Assembly: GCA_002355495.1 (NCBI GenBank)
Contig: AP017424.1
Span: forward strand, 310,001-374,000
Direction: 5' to 3'
Source of the DNA: Streptomyces laurentii
GTDB lineage: Bacteria > Actinomycetota > Actinomycetes > Streptomycetales > Streptomycetaceae
DNA: 64,000 nucleotides
Below are positions 37,996 to 49,167 of this stretch, piece by piece. The position numbers were made by a program, and so were the translations under genes. Position 1 is the stretch's first letter, and each line of letters opens with the position of its first letter. Below the pieces are notes generated by a model, which searched no databases, had not been told where the DNA came from, and saw only the letters and a program-made list of their open reading frames with translations.

Positions 37996-39330
37996 ATGAT
38001 CGTCATGCCCGCTGTCCGTCACACCGCCGCCGGTGCCACGGCACTGCTGCTCGCCCTGCCGGTCCCAGTGGCCTCGGCCGCCTCGCTCACCTCGCTCGCC
38101 TCCGCGGCCTCCGCGTCCCCCGCCGCCTCCGCGTCCCCCGCCGCCTCCGCCGCCTCAGTGGACTCGGTCGCCACCGCGTCCTCCGTCGCCGCGGTCACGG
38201 AGCCCACCCCGCCCGCGCGCCAGGTCGTCGATCCCGCCCGGCTCGGCCGCTCCGGCACCCAGGTGCAGCCCCTGCGCGGCGCCCCGGAGCTGCCGTCCGT
38301 CTCCGCGCTGTCCTGGGTGGTCGCCGACGCGTCGACGGGCGAGGTGCTCGCCGCGCGCAACGCGCACGAGCAGCTGCCGCCCGCCAGCACTCTCAAGACC
38401 CTGTTCGCCCTGACGGCGCTGCCCGGTCACGACCCGGAGGAGCAGCACACCGTCCAGGACGAGGAGCTGTACAACATCGGCGACGGCAGCAGCCTGGTCG
38501 GGGTGAAGGAGGGCTACACCTACAAGGTGTCGGACCTGTGGAACGGGGTCTTCCTCAGCTCCGGCAACGACGCCGTGCACGTGCTCGCCGCGATGAACGG
38601 CGGCTGGGACGCGATGTCGGAGAAAATGCAGCAGAAGGCCCGCGCGCTCGGCGCCCTCGACACCCGGGTGGTCTCCCCGGACGGCTACGACGCGCCGGGC
38701 CAGGTCTCCTCCGCGTACGACCTGGCGGTGTTCGGCCGGGCGGGACTCCAGGACCAGCGGTTCACCCGTTACTGCTCGACCCCGTACGCCGACTTCCCGG
38801 CCGGCGGCTGGTCGTACGGCATCGTCAACACCAACCGTCTGCTGACCGGCGCGGACGGGGTGGCCCCGTACCCCGGCCTGATCGGGGTGAAGAACGGCTA
38901 CACCACCGGCGCGGGCAACACGCTGATCGCGGCGGCCCGGCACGGCGGCCGGACCCTGGTGGTGTCGGTGATGAACCCGCAGGGCGGCGACGGTTTCGCC
39001 GTGTACGAGGAGACCCGCGAGCTGCTCGACTGGGGTTTCGGCTCCTGGGGCCGGGTCGTCCCGGTGGGGTCCCTCAAGCCCGCCGAGGAACGGCGCGCGA
39101 AGCCGGACGCGGCTCGCGACGAGACACAGGCACAGGCGGGTCCGCAGGACGGCGGCGACACCCGGAAGACGGATCTGCGCGCGGCGGCCGCGACGGGTCC
39201 GCACGGCACGCCGAAGGACGAGGTGCCGTCGGGTTCCACGGCCCGGCTGCCGCTGGCGCTGATCGGGGCGGCGTTCGGCGCGGCGCTGTCGCTGTGGCTG
39301 TGGCGGCGGTTCGGGACGCGGGGCAACTGA
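37996..39330 (+). CDS. D-alanyl-D-alanine carboxypeptidase, S11 family, membrane anchored
   Basis: This 444-residue secreted, C-terminally anchored penicillin-binding protein trims peptidoglycan pentapeptides. Motifs are SxxK as STLK (PPASTLKTLF), SxN as SGN (FLSSGNDAV) and KTG-like KNG (GVKNGYTTGA). A signal peptide lies at residues 1-30, then an Ala/Ser-rich stretch that includes two identical 18-base units (38107-38142). A final hydrophobic helix precedes RRFGTRGN. The first codon ATG at 37996 is close to the previous divergent gene, so the two share a promoter region. Confidence 0.9.
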   Translation: MIVMPAVRHTAAGATALLLALPVPVASAASLTSLASAASASPAASASPAASAASVDSVATASSVAAVTEPTPPARQVVDPARLGRSGTQVQPLRGAPELPSVSALSWVVADASTGEVLAARNAHEQLPPASTLKTLFALTALPGHDPEEQHTVQDEELYNIGDGSSLVGVKEGYTYKVSDLWNGVFLSSGNDAVHVLAAMNGGWDAMSEKMQQKARALGALDTRVVSPDGYDAPGQVSSAYDLAVFGRAGLQDQRFTRYCSTPYADFPAGGWSYGIVNTNRLLTGADGVAPYPGLIGVKNGYTTGAGNTLIAAARHGGRTLVVSVMNPQGGDGFAVYEETRELLDWGFGSWGRVVPVGSLKPAEERRAKPDAARDETQAQAGPQDGGDTRKTDLRAAAATGPHGTPKDEVPSGSTARLPLALIGAAFGAALSLWLWRRFGTRGN

Positions 39331-39331
39331 C

Positions 39332-39397
39332 CGTACGAGGCGGAGGCGCGGTCCCGGGCCCGTACGACACGGAGGCGCGGTCCCGGCGCCGTACGGT
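39332..39397. repeat. Imperfect tandem duplication with palindromic arms
   Basis: Two copies of a roughly 32-base unit containing CGGAGGCGCGGTCCCGG lie in the spacer between convergent genes, with CCGTACGA/CCGTACGG at both ends. It probably works as a terminator. Confidence 0.5.
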
Positions 39398-39779
39398 CAA
39401 CGGATCTCCCCCTGGTCGGGACGGGGGCGCTCGTCGCCCGTCAGGTGGCGGCGCGACCAGCGCAGCAGCAGCCGCGTCAGGAAGACCAGGGTCAGCACCC
39501 AGACGGCGACGAAGGCCCACACCAGACCGGGGGTGCCGGTGGCCACGGCGACCACGAAGAGGACGAGGGCGACGGGGCCGAGGACGGCGGCGACCGCGGC
39601 GGAGCGCGGGGCTCGCCAGGACGGCCGGTGCCACGAGGGCCGGAGGCGGTGCCGCCGGCGGGGCCCGGCCCGGGCGGGGGCGCGCCGAGGAGGCGGGCGA
39701 GGGAGGTGTCCTCGGCCAGGTCCTGCTCGATCTCGTCGAGGATCCGCCGCTCTCGCGGCGAGAGCCGTGACCCGTCCAT
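39397..39779 (-). pseudogene. DUF3040 membrane protein, frameshifted
   Basis: The N-terminal part MDGSRLSPRERRILDEIEQD is the standard DUF3040 opening, and the start at 39779 has GGGAGG upstream. The hydrophobic helices (AAVLGPVALVLFVVAVATG, LVWAFVAVWVLTLVFLTRLL) and the end RWSRRHLTGDERPRPDQGEI are in a different frame. The span of 383 bases is one short of a multiple of three, consistent with a single deletion, most likely in the C/G runs at about 39615-39680. DUF3040 proteins are short, two-helix actinobacterial membrane proteins of unknown function. Confidence 0.7.
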
Positions 39780-39817
39780 GGCGGCACCTCCCGTCGGGGC
39801 ATGCCCCCGAGGCCGGC

Positions 39818-40240
39818 CTACTCGGCGGGTACCCCGCCCGCCGGCGCCGAACCGCGCGACTCCAGGTCCGGTGTCTGAAGAGCGGGCGCCGCGGGCGCGG
39901 CCCCCTGGAGCACCGGCGTCGGGAGCACCGTCGTCCGGAGCAGCGGCGGCTGGGGGTCGGACGCCACGCGCGCGGCCGAGGGCGGTACGGCGGGCGCGAG
40001 GGCCGCGGCGGCGGCCGCGGGCAGTGAGGCCGCCGGCGGGGCGGGCCGGGCCACGTACCGCTCGGCGGCACGTACCGCCGCCCCTGCGGTCCGCTCCCCC
40101 ATCAGGACGCACAGGGTGTACGTGGTGTCCTCCAACCGCCTGCGGGCCGCCGGGTCGTGCGGCCGGGCCAGCACCGTCCGCTCCAGGGCACGAAAGGCCC
40201 GCAGCAGTCGGGAGACGGTGGTTCTGTCGGGGAGCAGCAT
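39818..40240 (-). CDS. DUF5133 protein
   Basis: This is a 140-residue Streptomyces protein. The first 70 residues match DUF5133 (MLLPDRTTVSRLLRAFRALE, RRLEDTTYTLCVLMGERTAG, AVRAAERYV). The remainder is an Ala/Pro-rich tail, probably disordered. The start has GGAGGA upstream. The family is often found near stress or regulatory genes; no activity is known. Confidence 0.78.
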   Translation of the reverse strand: MLLPDRTTVSRLLRAFRALERTVLARPHDPAARRRLEDTTYTLCVLMGERTAGAAVRAAERYVARPAPPAASLPAAAAAALAPAVPPSAARVASDPQPPLLRTTVLPTPVLQGAAPAAPALQTPDLESRGSAPAGGVPAE

Positions 40241-40387
40241 GCGGTCCTCCGGCCTTCCTGGTACGCGAGGGGCCCCCTGGAGCATCCATCGTGAGCCCGC
40301 TCGCTCACCCTCGCGACCGATGACATCACCAACGGTGACCGGTACAGTCCGCGTGCGGGGTCGGGCGCGATGGCGGAAGGTCGAGGC

Positions 40388-41425
40388 ATGAACCCGAGCG
40401 AGCGACTGCGGGTGGTCGTCACCGGCGCCACCGGGAACGTCGGCACGAGCGTGATGCGGGCCCTGGAGCGGGAGCCACGGGTCGGTTCGATCCTGGGCCT
40501 GGCCCGCCGCCGGCCCCGGCTGACCCTGACGAAGGCCGAGTGGGCGGAGGTCGATCTGTCGCTGGAGGGCGACACGGCCCGGCTCGCCCGGTACGTGGCG
40601 GACGCGGACGCGGTCGTCCATCTGGCCTGGCGGTTCCAGCCGATCCGCGATCCGCTGACGACCTGGCGGACCAACGTGCTCGGGGCGCTCCGGGTCTTCG
40701 ACGCGGTCGCCGCCGCCCGCGTCCCGGTCCTCGTGCACGCCTCGTCGGTGGGCGCCTACTCCCCCGGGCCGGCCGGCGGCGCGCCGGTGTCGGAGGCCTG
40801 GCCGACGCACGGCTGGCCGGGGGCCGCGTACACCCGGGAGAAGGCGTATCTGGAGCGGGTCCTGGACACCTTCGAACGCGACCATCCGCAGACCCGGGTG
40901 GTGCGGATGCGGCCGGCGTTCCAGTTCAAGGAGGAGTCGGCGAGCGGGCAGCGGCGCATCTTCGCGGGCCGCTGGTTCCCGGGGCAGCTGATCCGGCCGG
41001 ATCTGCTGCCGCTGCTGCCCGGGCTCCCGGGGCTGCGACTGCAACTGCTGCACACGGACGACGCGGCCGACGGCTATGTGCGGGCGGTGCTGCGCGATGT
41101 CCGCGGCGCGTTCAACCTGGCGGCCGATCCGGTGCTGGACGGGGAGCTGCTCGCGCGGTTCTTCGACGCGCGGCCGGTGACCGTGCCGGCGCCCGCGGCG
41201 CGGGCGGCGCTCACCGCGGCCTGGCGGATGCGGCTCGCGCCCGCCTCGCCCGACCTGCTCGACGCCGTCCTGCGGCTGCCCGTGATGACGACCGCCCGGG
41301 CGCGCCAGGAGCTCGGGTGGGAGCCGGCCCGCACCTCGCTGGAGGCCCTGGAGGCGTTCCTGCGCGGCGTCCGCGCGGGCGGCGGCGACGCCACGGCGCC
41401 GCTGGCCGGCGGCCGTTTCGGCTGA
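40388..41425 (+). CDS. NAD-dependent epimerase/dehydratase (extended SDR)
   Basis: This 345-residue protein has the nucleotide motif VVVTGATGNVGTSVMRALE and the conserved VHLAWRF, NVLGALRVFDA, VHASSVGAYSPG and YTREKAYLE (YxxxK) sequence of extended SDRs. It lacks signs of a specific sugar pathway. The ATG at 40388 is preferred over an upstream ATG at 40370 because the fold begins just after it. It stands alone. Confidence 0.88.
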   Translation: MNPSERLRVVVTGATGNVGTSVMRALEREPRVGSILGLARRRPRLTLTKAEWAEVDLSLEGDTARLARYVADADAVVHLAWRFQPIRDPLTTWRTNVLGALRVFDAVAAARVPVLVHASSVGAYSPGPAGGAPVSEAWPTHGWPGAAYTREKAYLERVLDTFERDHPQTRVVRMRPAFQFKEESASGQRRIFAGRWFPGQLIRPDLLPLLPGLPGLRLQLLHTDDAADGYVRAVLRDVRGAFNLAADPVLDGELLARFFDARPVTVPAPAARAALTAAWRMRLAPASPDLLDAVLRLPVMTTARARQELGWEPARTSLEALEAFLRGVRAGGGDATAPLAGGRFG

Positions 41426-41476
41426 CCGGCCCGGCCGCCCGGTGTGCGGCGTGAACGGGGGGCCTGGAGGCTCGCG

Positions 41477-41875
41477 TCAGGAAGCCGTCCCGGCATCCAC
41501 CGCGGACGCGTCGTAGGCGGCGCGGGCGGTGGTGATGTCGGCCCGGTGCCGCTCGGCCCAGCCGACCAGCCCGGACAGGCTCGTGTGCAGCTCGCGGGCC
41601 ATGGGGGTGAGGGAGTACTCCACCTTCGGCGGCACTGTCGGATAGACCGTGCGGACGAGCAGACCGTCGCGCTCCAGCCTGCGCAGGTTCAGGGTGAGCA
41701 TCCGCCGGCTGATGCCCGCGATGGCGCGTTCCAGTTCGGTGAACCGGACCGGACCCTGCGCGGCGGCGACCAGGATGCCGATGCTCCACTTGCCCGCGAC
41801 CCGTTCGAGGACCTCGGTCAGCGGGCATGCCTCGTTGTCGATCCGCTCCGCCACATCGACGCGACTGTGCGACAC
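41477..41875 (-). CDS. HxlR-family regulator
   Basis: This 132-residue winged-helix regulator has the family Cys near the N-terminus (DNEACPLTEVLE), GKWSIGILVAAAQGPVRFTE and ISRRMLTLNLRRLERDGLLV. In relatives this Cys senses aldehydes, quinones or thiol stress. The GTG at 41875 has GGAAGGAGG at six bases. It is divergent from the Rrf2 gene and could control itself or its neighbour. Confidence 0.88.
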   Translation of the reverse strand: MSHSRVDVAERIDNEACPLTEVLERVAGKWSIGILVAAAQGPVRFTELERAIAGISRRMLTLNLRRLERDGLLVRTVYPTVPPKVEYSLTPMARELHTSLSGLVGWAERHRADITTARAAYDASAVDAGTAS

Positions 41876-41984
41876 GAGCGCCTCCTTCCACCTCGCGCCA
41901 TGGTTACAGAGCACGACCCCCGCAACAAGCCGTGCCCTGTACAGGTGGTTCCGCGGGCCCCCGCGCCCCCGGACCGCTGTGCAT

Positions 41985-42002
41985 AATGCGCGTATGCGCA
42001 TT
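41985..42002. promoter_or_regulatory. Inverted repeat across the rrf2-type start codon
   Basis: AATGCGC-GTAT-GCGCATT is perfect, with seven-base arms, and covers the ATG at 41994. It could be an autoregulatory operator or a translation-control hairpin. Confidence 0.5.
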
Positions 42003-42452
42003 TCAGCCAAGGCCGATTACGCCGTGCGCGCCGCTCTCCAGCTCGCCACCGCCCAGGACGCCGGCCCTCTGAAGGCCGAGGCCATCGCCGAACACCAGGG
42101 GATCTCGCACAAGTTCCTCGAAGGGATCCTCGGCGACATGCGCAAGGGCGGCCTGGTGCTGAGCCGGCGGGGCGGCAACGGCGGCTACTGGCTGGCCCGG
42201 CCCGCCGGCGAGATCTCGCTCGCGGACGTGATTCGCTGCGTCGAGGGCCCGCTGGTGTCGGTACGCGGCGTGCGGCCGCCGGAGTTGTCGTACACGGGTC
42301 CGGCGGCCTCGCTCCTGACGGTCTGGGTCGCGTTGCGCGCGAACGTGCGCGAGGTGCTCGAAGGCGTCTCGCTGGCCGATGTGGCCGCCGACCGGCTGCC
42401 GCCGGAGATCACGGCGCTCGCGGAGGCCCCGGAGGCCTGGACCAACCCCTGA
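41994..42452 (+). CDS. Rrf2-family regulator (CymR-like)
   Basis: This 152-residue Rrf2 regulator opens MRISAKADYAVRAALQLATA and has the recognition region EAIAEHQGISHKFLEGILGD. The wing SRRGGNGGYWLARP follows. It has a single Cys in ISLADVIRCVEGP and lacks the three-Cys iron-sulfur site of IscR/NsrR, so it fits the CymR-like, cysteine/sulfur-sensing branch. The next gene encodes a DszC-like monooxygenase, which supports a sulfur-scavenging role. Confidence 0.86.
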   Translation: MRISAKADYAVRAALQLATAQDAGPLKAEAIAEHQGISHKFLEGILGDMRKGGLVLSRRGGNGGYWLARPAGEISLADVIRCVEGPLVSVRGVRPPELSYTGPAASLLTVWVALRANVREVLEGVSLADVAADRLPPEITALAEAPEAWTNP

Positions 42453-42554
42453 CCTGGCCCTCAACTCCCCGGCCCTCGGCGCCCGTTCCGCCCACCGATA
42501 CGGCATCGTCCGCGATGCGAACACCTCTTGGGGGTCGGGCGGCCCCTCTGCGAC

Positions 42555-42579
42555 TATCCCTACCACTCCAGTGGGGATA
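42555..42579. promoter_or_regulatory. Candidate sulfur-gene operator before the DszC-like gene
   Basis: An imperfect palindrome TATCCC...GGGATA with inner CCACTCCAGTGG lies 26 bases upstream of the monooxygenase GTG, in the right place to be bound by the adjacent Rrf2 regulator. Confidence 0.5.
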
Positions 42580-42604
42580 CGACGAGAGGATCCGGTGAGG
42601 TGAC

Positions 42605-43897
42605 GTGAGGACGCCCAGGAAGGCACGGCGACGACCCGCCCGCACCACGCCGCACGACCACATCGCTGACGACACGGTCTGGCCGCGCGTCGCCCAAGAG
42701 CTGGCCGACGACCTGGCCGCCGACGCCCCGGCCCGCGACCGCGCCGGCAAGACGCCCTTCGACGAGGTCGCCCGGCTCCGGGAGGCGGGCCTGCCCGGGC
42801 TGCTCACCGCACCCGGCCCCGGCGGACCCGGCGCCGACTGGCACACCGCCTGCCGGGTGATCCGCGAGATAGCGGCGGCGGACGGCTCGATCGGCGAACT
42901 CCTCGCCCATCACTGCGCGTTGTCCTGGGCCACCCGGCTGCTGCCCCCGGGGCCGGACCCCTCCGGCATCCCCGCCGGGGAGCACGGGCTGCTGGCCGGA
43001 GCGGTCGAGCCGCCGCGCACGGAGAGCGGCGACCCGTCCCGCCCGGCCGATCTCGCCCTCACCCCCGCCGGCGACGGCACGTACCACCTCACCGGACGGC
43101 GGTTCTTCGCCTCCGGCGTCGCCGTCGCCGACCGTCTCGTCGTCGGTGCCCGCTGTGCGACGAGCGGGGACCTCCTCGTCGTCCTCGCCGACCCGGCGCA
43201 CCCCGCCGTCTTCACCGAGCCGTACGCCGACCGGGTCGGCCAACGCCTCGCCGGGGCGGGCACCGTGACCTTCGACCGGCTGCCCGTCGCCGCCGGACAG
43301 ATCCTCGGCGTCCTCCCGTACGACGAGCACACCGTCGCCCCGTACGCCGGCCTCGTCCCGCTCGCCCTGCGGCTGCTGCTGGTCCACGTCACGCTCGGCA
43401 TCGCCGAGGGCGCGCTCGCCGAGGCGCGTGACGTCAGCCGGGCGTCCCGCTGCGCCCCGCCCGCGCCCACCGGGCCGGAGCGGGCCGCGCACACCGGTCC
43501 CGCGCCCGAGGAGGATCCGTATCTGCTGCTCGTCTACGGGGAGTTGGCGACGGCGGCGCACTCCGCGGCCGCGGTCGTCGACCGGGCCACCGAGGCCCTG
43601 GCGCACGGCCTGCTCACCGCGCACGGCCTCGGCGTCGGCGAACGTTCCGACATCGCCGTCCTCGTCGCGGCGGCCGAGACCGTCGCCCACCGCGCGGCGA
43701 CGGACATCACCACCCGAGTCCTCGGACTCGTCGCCCCCCGCTCCCCCGCCGACCCCCTCGGCGCGGACCCCGGTTTCGACCGCTTCTGGCGCAACGTCCG
43801 GGCGCTCACCGCGCCCGTCTCCCCCGACCACCGTCTGCGCGACATCGGCGACCACTACCTCCACGGCACCCACCCCCGGCTCACCCTGCCGGTCTGA
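42605..43897 (+). CDS. Acyl-CoA dehydrogenase-fold flavin monooxygenase (SfnB/DszC-like)
   Basis: This 430-residue protein has the acyl-CoA dehydrogenase fold but resembles DszC/SfnB monooxygenases that act on sulfur compounds. Fold landmarks are REIAAADGSIGELLAHHCAL, the middle beta domain with YHLTGRRFFASGVAVADRLV, and the final NVRALTAPVSPDHRLRDIGD with the DHR segment typical of this branch. The catalytic Glu of dehydrogenases is absent. The GTG at 42605 is near GAGGTGA. The Rrf2 neighbour suggests induction under sulfate limitation. Confidence 0.78.
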   Translation: MRTPRKARRRPARTTPHDHIADDTVWPRVAQELADDLAADAPARDRAGKTPFDEVARLREAGLPGLLTAPGPGGPGADWHTACRVIREIAAADGSIGELLAHHCALSWATRLLPPGPDPSGIPAGEHGLLAGAVEPPRTESGDPSRPADLALTPAGDGTYHLTGRRFFASGVAVADRLVVGARCATSGDLLVVLADPAHPAVFTEPYADRVGQRLAGAGTVTFDRLPVAAGQILGVLPYDEHTVAPYAGLVPLALRLLLVHVTLGIAEGALAEARDVSRASRCAPPAPTGPERAAHTGPAPEEDPYLLLVYGELATAAHSAAAVVDRATEALAHGLLTAHGLGVGERSDIAVLVAAAETVAHRAATDITTRVLGLVAPRSPADPLGADPGFDRFWRNVRALTAPVSPDHRLRDIGDHYLHGTHPRLTLPV

Positions 43898-44089
43898 GGA
43901 CCCTCCCGGCCCTCCCGGGCCCCGCCCCTCCCCGGCCCCGCCGATCTCACGAATACCCAGTTCAGGCCGGTCGGCGGGGCAAGTCAGGACGTACGACCCT
44001 CTCCTCGCGCGGCCGCTAGGATCAAGCTGGTCGCAGCAAGAGGGTCCGCAGCCCGGCGGGCCCCGCGTCGAACCGACGGAGGCATCCTG

Positions 44090-44980
44090 ATGAGTCGTGA
44101 GATCGTCGCGGGAGTCGACGGATCCCCCGAGAGCCTCGCCGCGGCGGACTGGGCCGCCCGGGAGGCCGCGTACCGCGGTCTGCCGCTGCGCCTGGTGCAC
44201 GCCTGGCGCTGGGAGCCTCTCGACCTGCCGCTCGCCCAGGACCCGGCGGTCCAGCAGAAGGCCGCCCGTGACCTGCTCCGGCAGGCCGAGTCCGAGATCG
44301 CCTCCCGCCACCCGGACCGTCCGCTGTCCGCGCAGGTCCTCGGCGACACGCCGGTGGCCGCGCTCCTCGAGACCGCCAAGGACGCCGATCTCCTCGTCAT
44401 CGGCTCGCGCGGCCACGGCCCGGTGATGGGCTTCATCCTCGGCTCGTACGGGCAGCAGCTCATCGCCGCCTCCCCCGTCCCGGTCGTCGCCGTCCGCTCC
44501 CGCGAGGGCGAGGGGCCCGAGCAGGTGGGCGGCGAGATCGTCGTGGGCCAGACCGGCGACGCCGAGGACAGCGCGCCCGCGCTGAAGGTCGCCTTCGAGA
44601 CGGCGGCTGCGCGCGGTGTCCCGGTGCGGGCGGTGCGGGCCTGGAGCCTGCCGCCGCTGTTCGCGTTCAGCCCGGGCTCGCTGGCGCTCGCCGACGAGGC
44701 GGGCGGGCTCGTCCCGTACGAGGAGAAGGCACTGCGCGAGGCCCTGGCGCCCTGGCGGGAGCGCTTCCCGGACGTGCCGGTGACCGAGCACGTGGAGATG
44801 GGCAGCGCCGGTCAGGTGCTGCTGTCGCAGTCCGGGTCGGCGCAGCTGCTGGTGGTCGGACGGCGGGCCCGGCGCGGCGCGCTCGGCCGGCGGATCGGTT
44901 CGGTGGCACACGCGGCGCTGCACCTGGCGCCGTGCCCGGTGGCGGTCGCGCCGCACGGGGACGACGAGCCGCAGGACTGA
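44090..44980 (+). CDS. Tandem universal stress protein
   Basis: This 296-residue protein has two USP domains. Each contains the ATP-binding G-2x-G-9x-G[S/T] type motif: GSRGHGPVMGFILGSYGQQL in the first and GRRARRGALGRRIGSVAHA in the second, both followed by PCPVAVA/PVPVVAV. The start MSREIVAGVDGSPESLAAA is standard. Such two-domain USPs are numerous in Streptomyces and are usually linked to stress or hypoxia. The ATG at 44090 has GACGGAGG upstream. Confidence 0.93.
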   Translation: MSREIVAGVDGSPESLAAADWAAREAAYRGLPLRLVHAWRWEPLDLPLAQDPAVQQKAARDLLRQAESEIASRHPDRPLSAQVLGDTPVAALLETAKDADLLVIGSRGHGPVMGFILGSYGQQLIAASPVPVVAVRSREGEGPEQVGGEIVVGQTGDAEDSAPALKVAFETAAARGVPVRAVRAWSLPPLFAFSPGSLALADEAGGLVPYEEKALREALAPWRERFPDVPVTEHVEMGSAGQVLLSQSGSAQLLVVGRRARRGALGRRIGSVAHAALHLAPCPVAVAPHGDDEPQD

Positions 44981-45030
44981 CCTCCGCGACACGGGCGCCG
45001 CACGGCGGTGCCGTGAGCCCGGAGTGACCA

Positions 45031-45073
45031 AGGGGTGTCGTACGCGCCGGAGCCCGGCGCGTACGGCACCCCT
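45031..45073 (+). terminator. Very strong hairpin terminator after the USP gene
   Basis: A 20-bp stem with one T-G pair and a three-base loop (45031-45050 with 45054-45073), 50 bases after the stop. Confidence 0.75.
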
Positions 45074-45225
45074 CGCTGCTTCGCGGCCGGTGATTCATGG
45101 CGCGCCGCTGCGTGGCGGCTCCGGCACGCCGCCCTGGCTCGTCGAGGGTCCGGGTCCTGCCGCGTCCGGGCCCTCCGGTCGCCGTCGAGGCCGCTGCGGG
45201 CCACCGAGGCCGTCGCCCGCCGCCG

Positions 45226-45516
45226 CTATCCGGACAGGTGCGGCATGCTCGGCACGGTGGCCTTGCCTCCCTTCCGTACGGCCTCCACGACCGCTTCGTG
45301 CAGATCTCGGCTCTCCGGCTCCGATCCGCAGGGAACGGGACTGCCCGACATGGTGAACCAGTCGGACGCCCCGCTGTACTGCACGGCCACGCGTGCTTCT
45401 CCCTCGGCGAAGGTGGTGTGCACCGTCACGTCACCCGTGACGGCACCCACCTCGTCGGTCAGCACCCCGCCCCGCCCGGTGTACACACCGGCGGTCGTCC
45501 ACGATGCCCAACTCAT
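45226..45516 (-). CDS. Small hypothetical protein
   Basis: This is a 96-residue protein I do not recognise. It starts MSWASWTTAGVYTGRGG with GGAGG upstream and contains beta-like GAVTGDVTVHTTFAEGEARV and AVQYSGASDWFTMSGSP. This is followed by a helix (LHEAVVEAVRKGG). The single-domain, beta-strand-plus-helix pattern is common in short Streptomyces hypotheticals. It lies downstream of icd beyond a strong terminator, so it is probably transcribed separately. Confidence 0.7.
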   Translation of the reverse strand: MSWASWTTAGVYTGRGGVLTDEVGAVTGDVTVHTTFAEGEARVAVQYSGASDWFTMSGSPVPCGSEPESRDLHEAVVEAVRKGGKATVPSMPHLSG

Positions 45517-45556
45517 CCCTCCAGACTCACACCCGAACGGCGTATGCGCCACCGAC

Positions 45557-45597
45557 GGGGCCGCCCCGGCCGGAACGAATCCGGCCGGGGCGGCCCC
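45557..45597 (-). terminator. Hairpin terminator after icd
   Basis: An 18-bp perfect GC-rich stem with an ACGAA loop, 49 bases beyond the icd stop. Confidence 0.75.
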
Positions 45598-45645
45598 GGT
45601 GGTACGGCGTCACTCCCGGTGCCCGCGCGGGCACCGGCCCTGGCC

Positions 45646-47904
<2,259 letters not shown>

Positions 47905-47920
47905 TCAAGATTGCTCGACA

Positions 47921-49024
47921 TCAAGATATCTCGTGATCCCGCTCCTCGGGAAAGGGGTCCGGGGGAAGGCCGTCGTCGAGGTACCCGCGGCCCGGTCCGT
48001 CGGGGTCCGCGTCGTCGGCGAAGGGGTCGGCGGGGTCGGCGGCGGCGCGCCGGTACGGGACGGGCTCCGGGTCGAGCGCGACGTGGCGCAGCATGCCCAG
48101 CAGGGCGAGGGCGACGGCGGCTCCGGTCCCGGCGGCGAGCGCCTGGCCGCAACGGTGGGCGGTCCGGGGCAGCGCGGCGGCCACGGGTCCGGGGCCGGGG
48201 AGGGTGCCGCCGAGGAGGTACGCGCCGGCGGCGAGGCCCGCGACCGCGACGACGGCGAGGGGGACGACGACGAGGAACCGCTGCGGGGGCAGCCCGCGCC
48301 GCGGCGCGGGGCGCACTTTGCCGCCGCGGGCGAGGAAGCCGACGGCCGCCGTGAAGCCGGCGAGCACGAGCAGGTCGGCGGCGATGACGTCGCCGGGGCG
48401 GTGGTGGCCGGTGGCGATGCTGTACGCGCCGAGGGCGGCGGCCCACAGGGCGCCGAGGCCGACGGCGGTGGTCCGCAGCCGGTGCGGGACGACGAGGACG
48501 AGACCGAGGGCGGTGCTGGCGGCGAGCACGGCGGGCACGCTGGGGAAGCCGCTGGGGACGGGGGTGCCCGAGGCGTCGACGAAGCGGGGGCCGGGCGCGT
48601 AGTACCGCAGCAGCAGGGCCACGACGAGCGCGGCGGCGAGGGTGCCGAGGGCGGCGGCGGTGTGCGCGTACCGCTTGCGCAGGACGCCGACGGCGGCGAG
48701 CAGCAGGACGGCGAGGACCAGGGTGAGGGTGCCGAAGCCCTGGGCCGAGGGGTGCTCGCGCAGCACGCGGGCGACGGCGGGATCGGCGAGCCGCCCGGCG
48801 AGGACGGCGTCGCCCCAGCGCCGGCCCGTGGCGGTGAGCACCAGTCCGGCGTAGGCGAGGGTGAGCAGGAGGACGGCGGCGAGGCAGGCCCGCCGCATGC
48901 GTATCCGGACGCGGGCGCTGAACGAGTCGGCGGCCTCGCCGGCTATGGCGGCGTACCACCATGTGCCCTGGGCGGCGACGCTCGGCACGGAGCCGCCGGT
49001 ACGGGTCCTGTCGAAGGGTGCCAT
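47921..49024 (-). CDS. PAP2-like membrane phosphatase with altered active site
   Basis: This 367-residue membrane protein has about eight hydrophobic helices and a long Asp/Pro-rich cytoplasmic tail. The PAP2 layout is visible: YYAPGPRF, then GFPSVPAVLAAS where the usual GFPSGH is expected, and YSIATGHHRPGDVIAAD where SR...H...D is expected. The His of the second motif is replaced by Pro and the Arg of the third by Ile, while the last His/Asp are kept. It is probably inactive or has a changed activity. The start at 49024 is a reasonable choice (MAPFDRTRTGGSV). Confidence 0.72.
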   Translation of the reverse strand: MAPFDRTRTGGSVPSVAAQGTWWYAAIAGEAADSFSARVRIRMRRACLAAVLLLTLAYAGLVLTATGRRWGDAVLAGRLADPAVARVLREHPSAQGFGTLTLVLAVLLLAAVGVLRKRYAHTAAALGTLAAALVVALLLRYYAPGPRFVDASGTPVPSGFPSVPAVLAASTALGLVLVVPHRLRTTAVGLGALWAAALGAYSIATGHHRPGDVIAADLLVLAGFTAAVGFLARGGKVRPAPRRGLPPQRFLVVVPLAVVAVAGLAAGAYLLGGTLPGPGPVAAALPRTAHRCGQALAAGTGAAVALALLGMLRHVALDPEPVPYRRAAADPADPFADDADPDGPGRGYLDDGLPPDPFPEERDHEIS

Positions 49025-49167
49025 GCCTCGATTCGACCGCGCGGCGCGCCGGCGCGCCCGCTGGAGGCGCCCGAACGGCGGCGGGAGGAGTCGGGGTTGG
49101 GCGCGGGGTCGGCGTCCGGGGCGGGGTTCGGTGGGCCAGGCCCGGCGGCCGGGAGCAGCGTCCCGGA

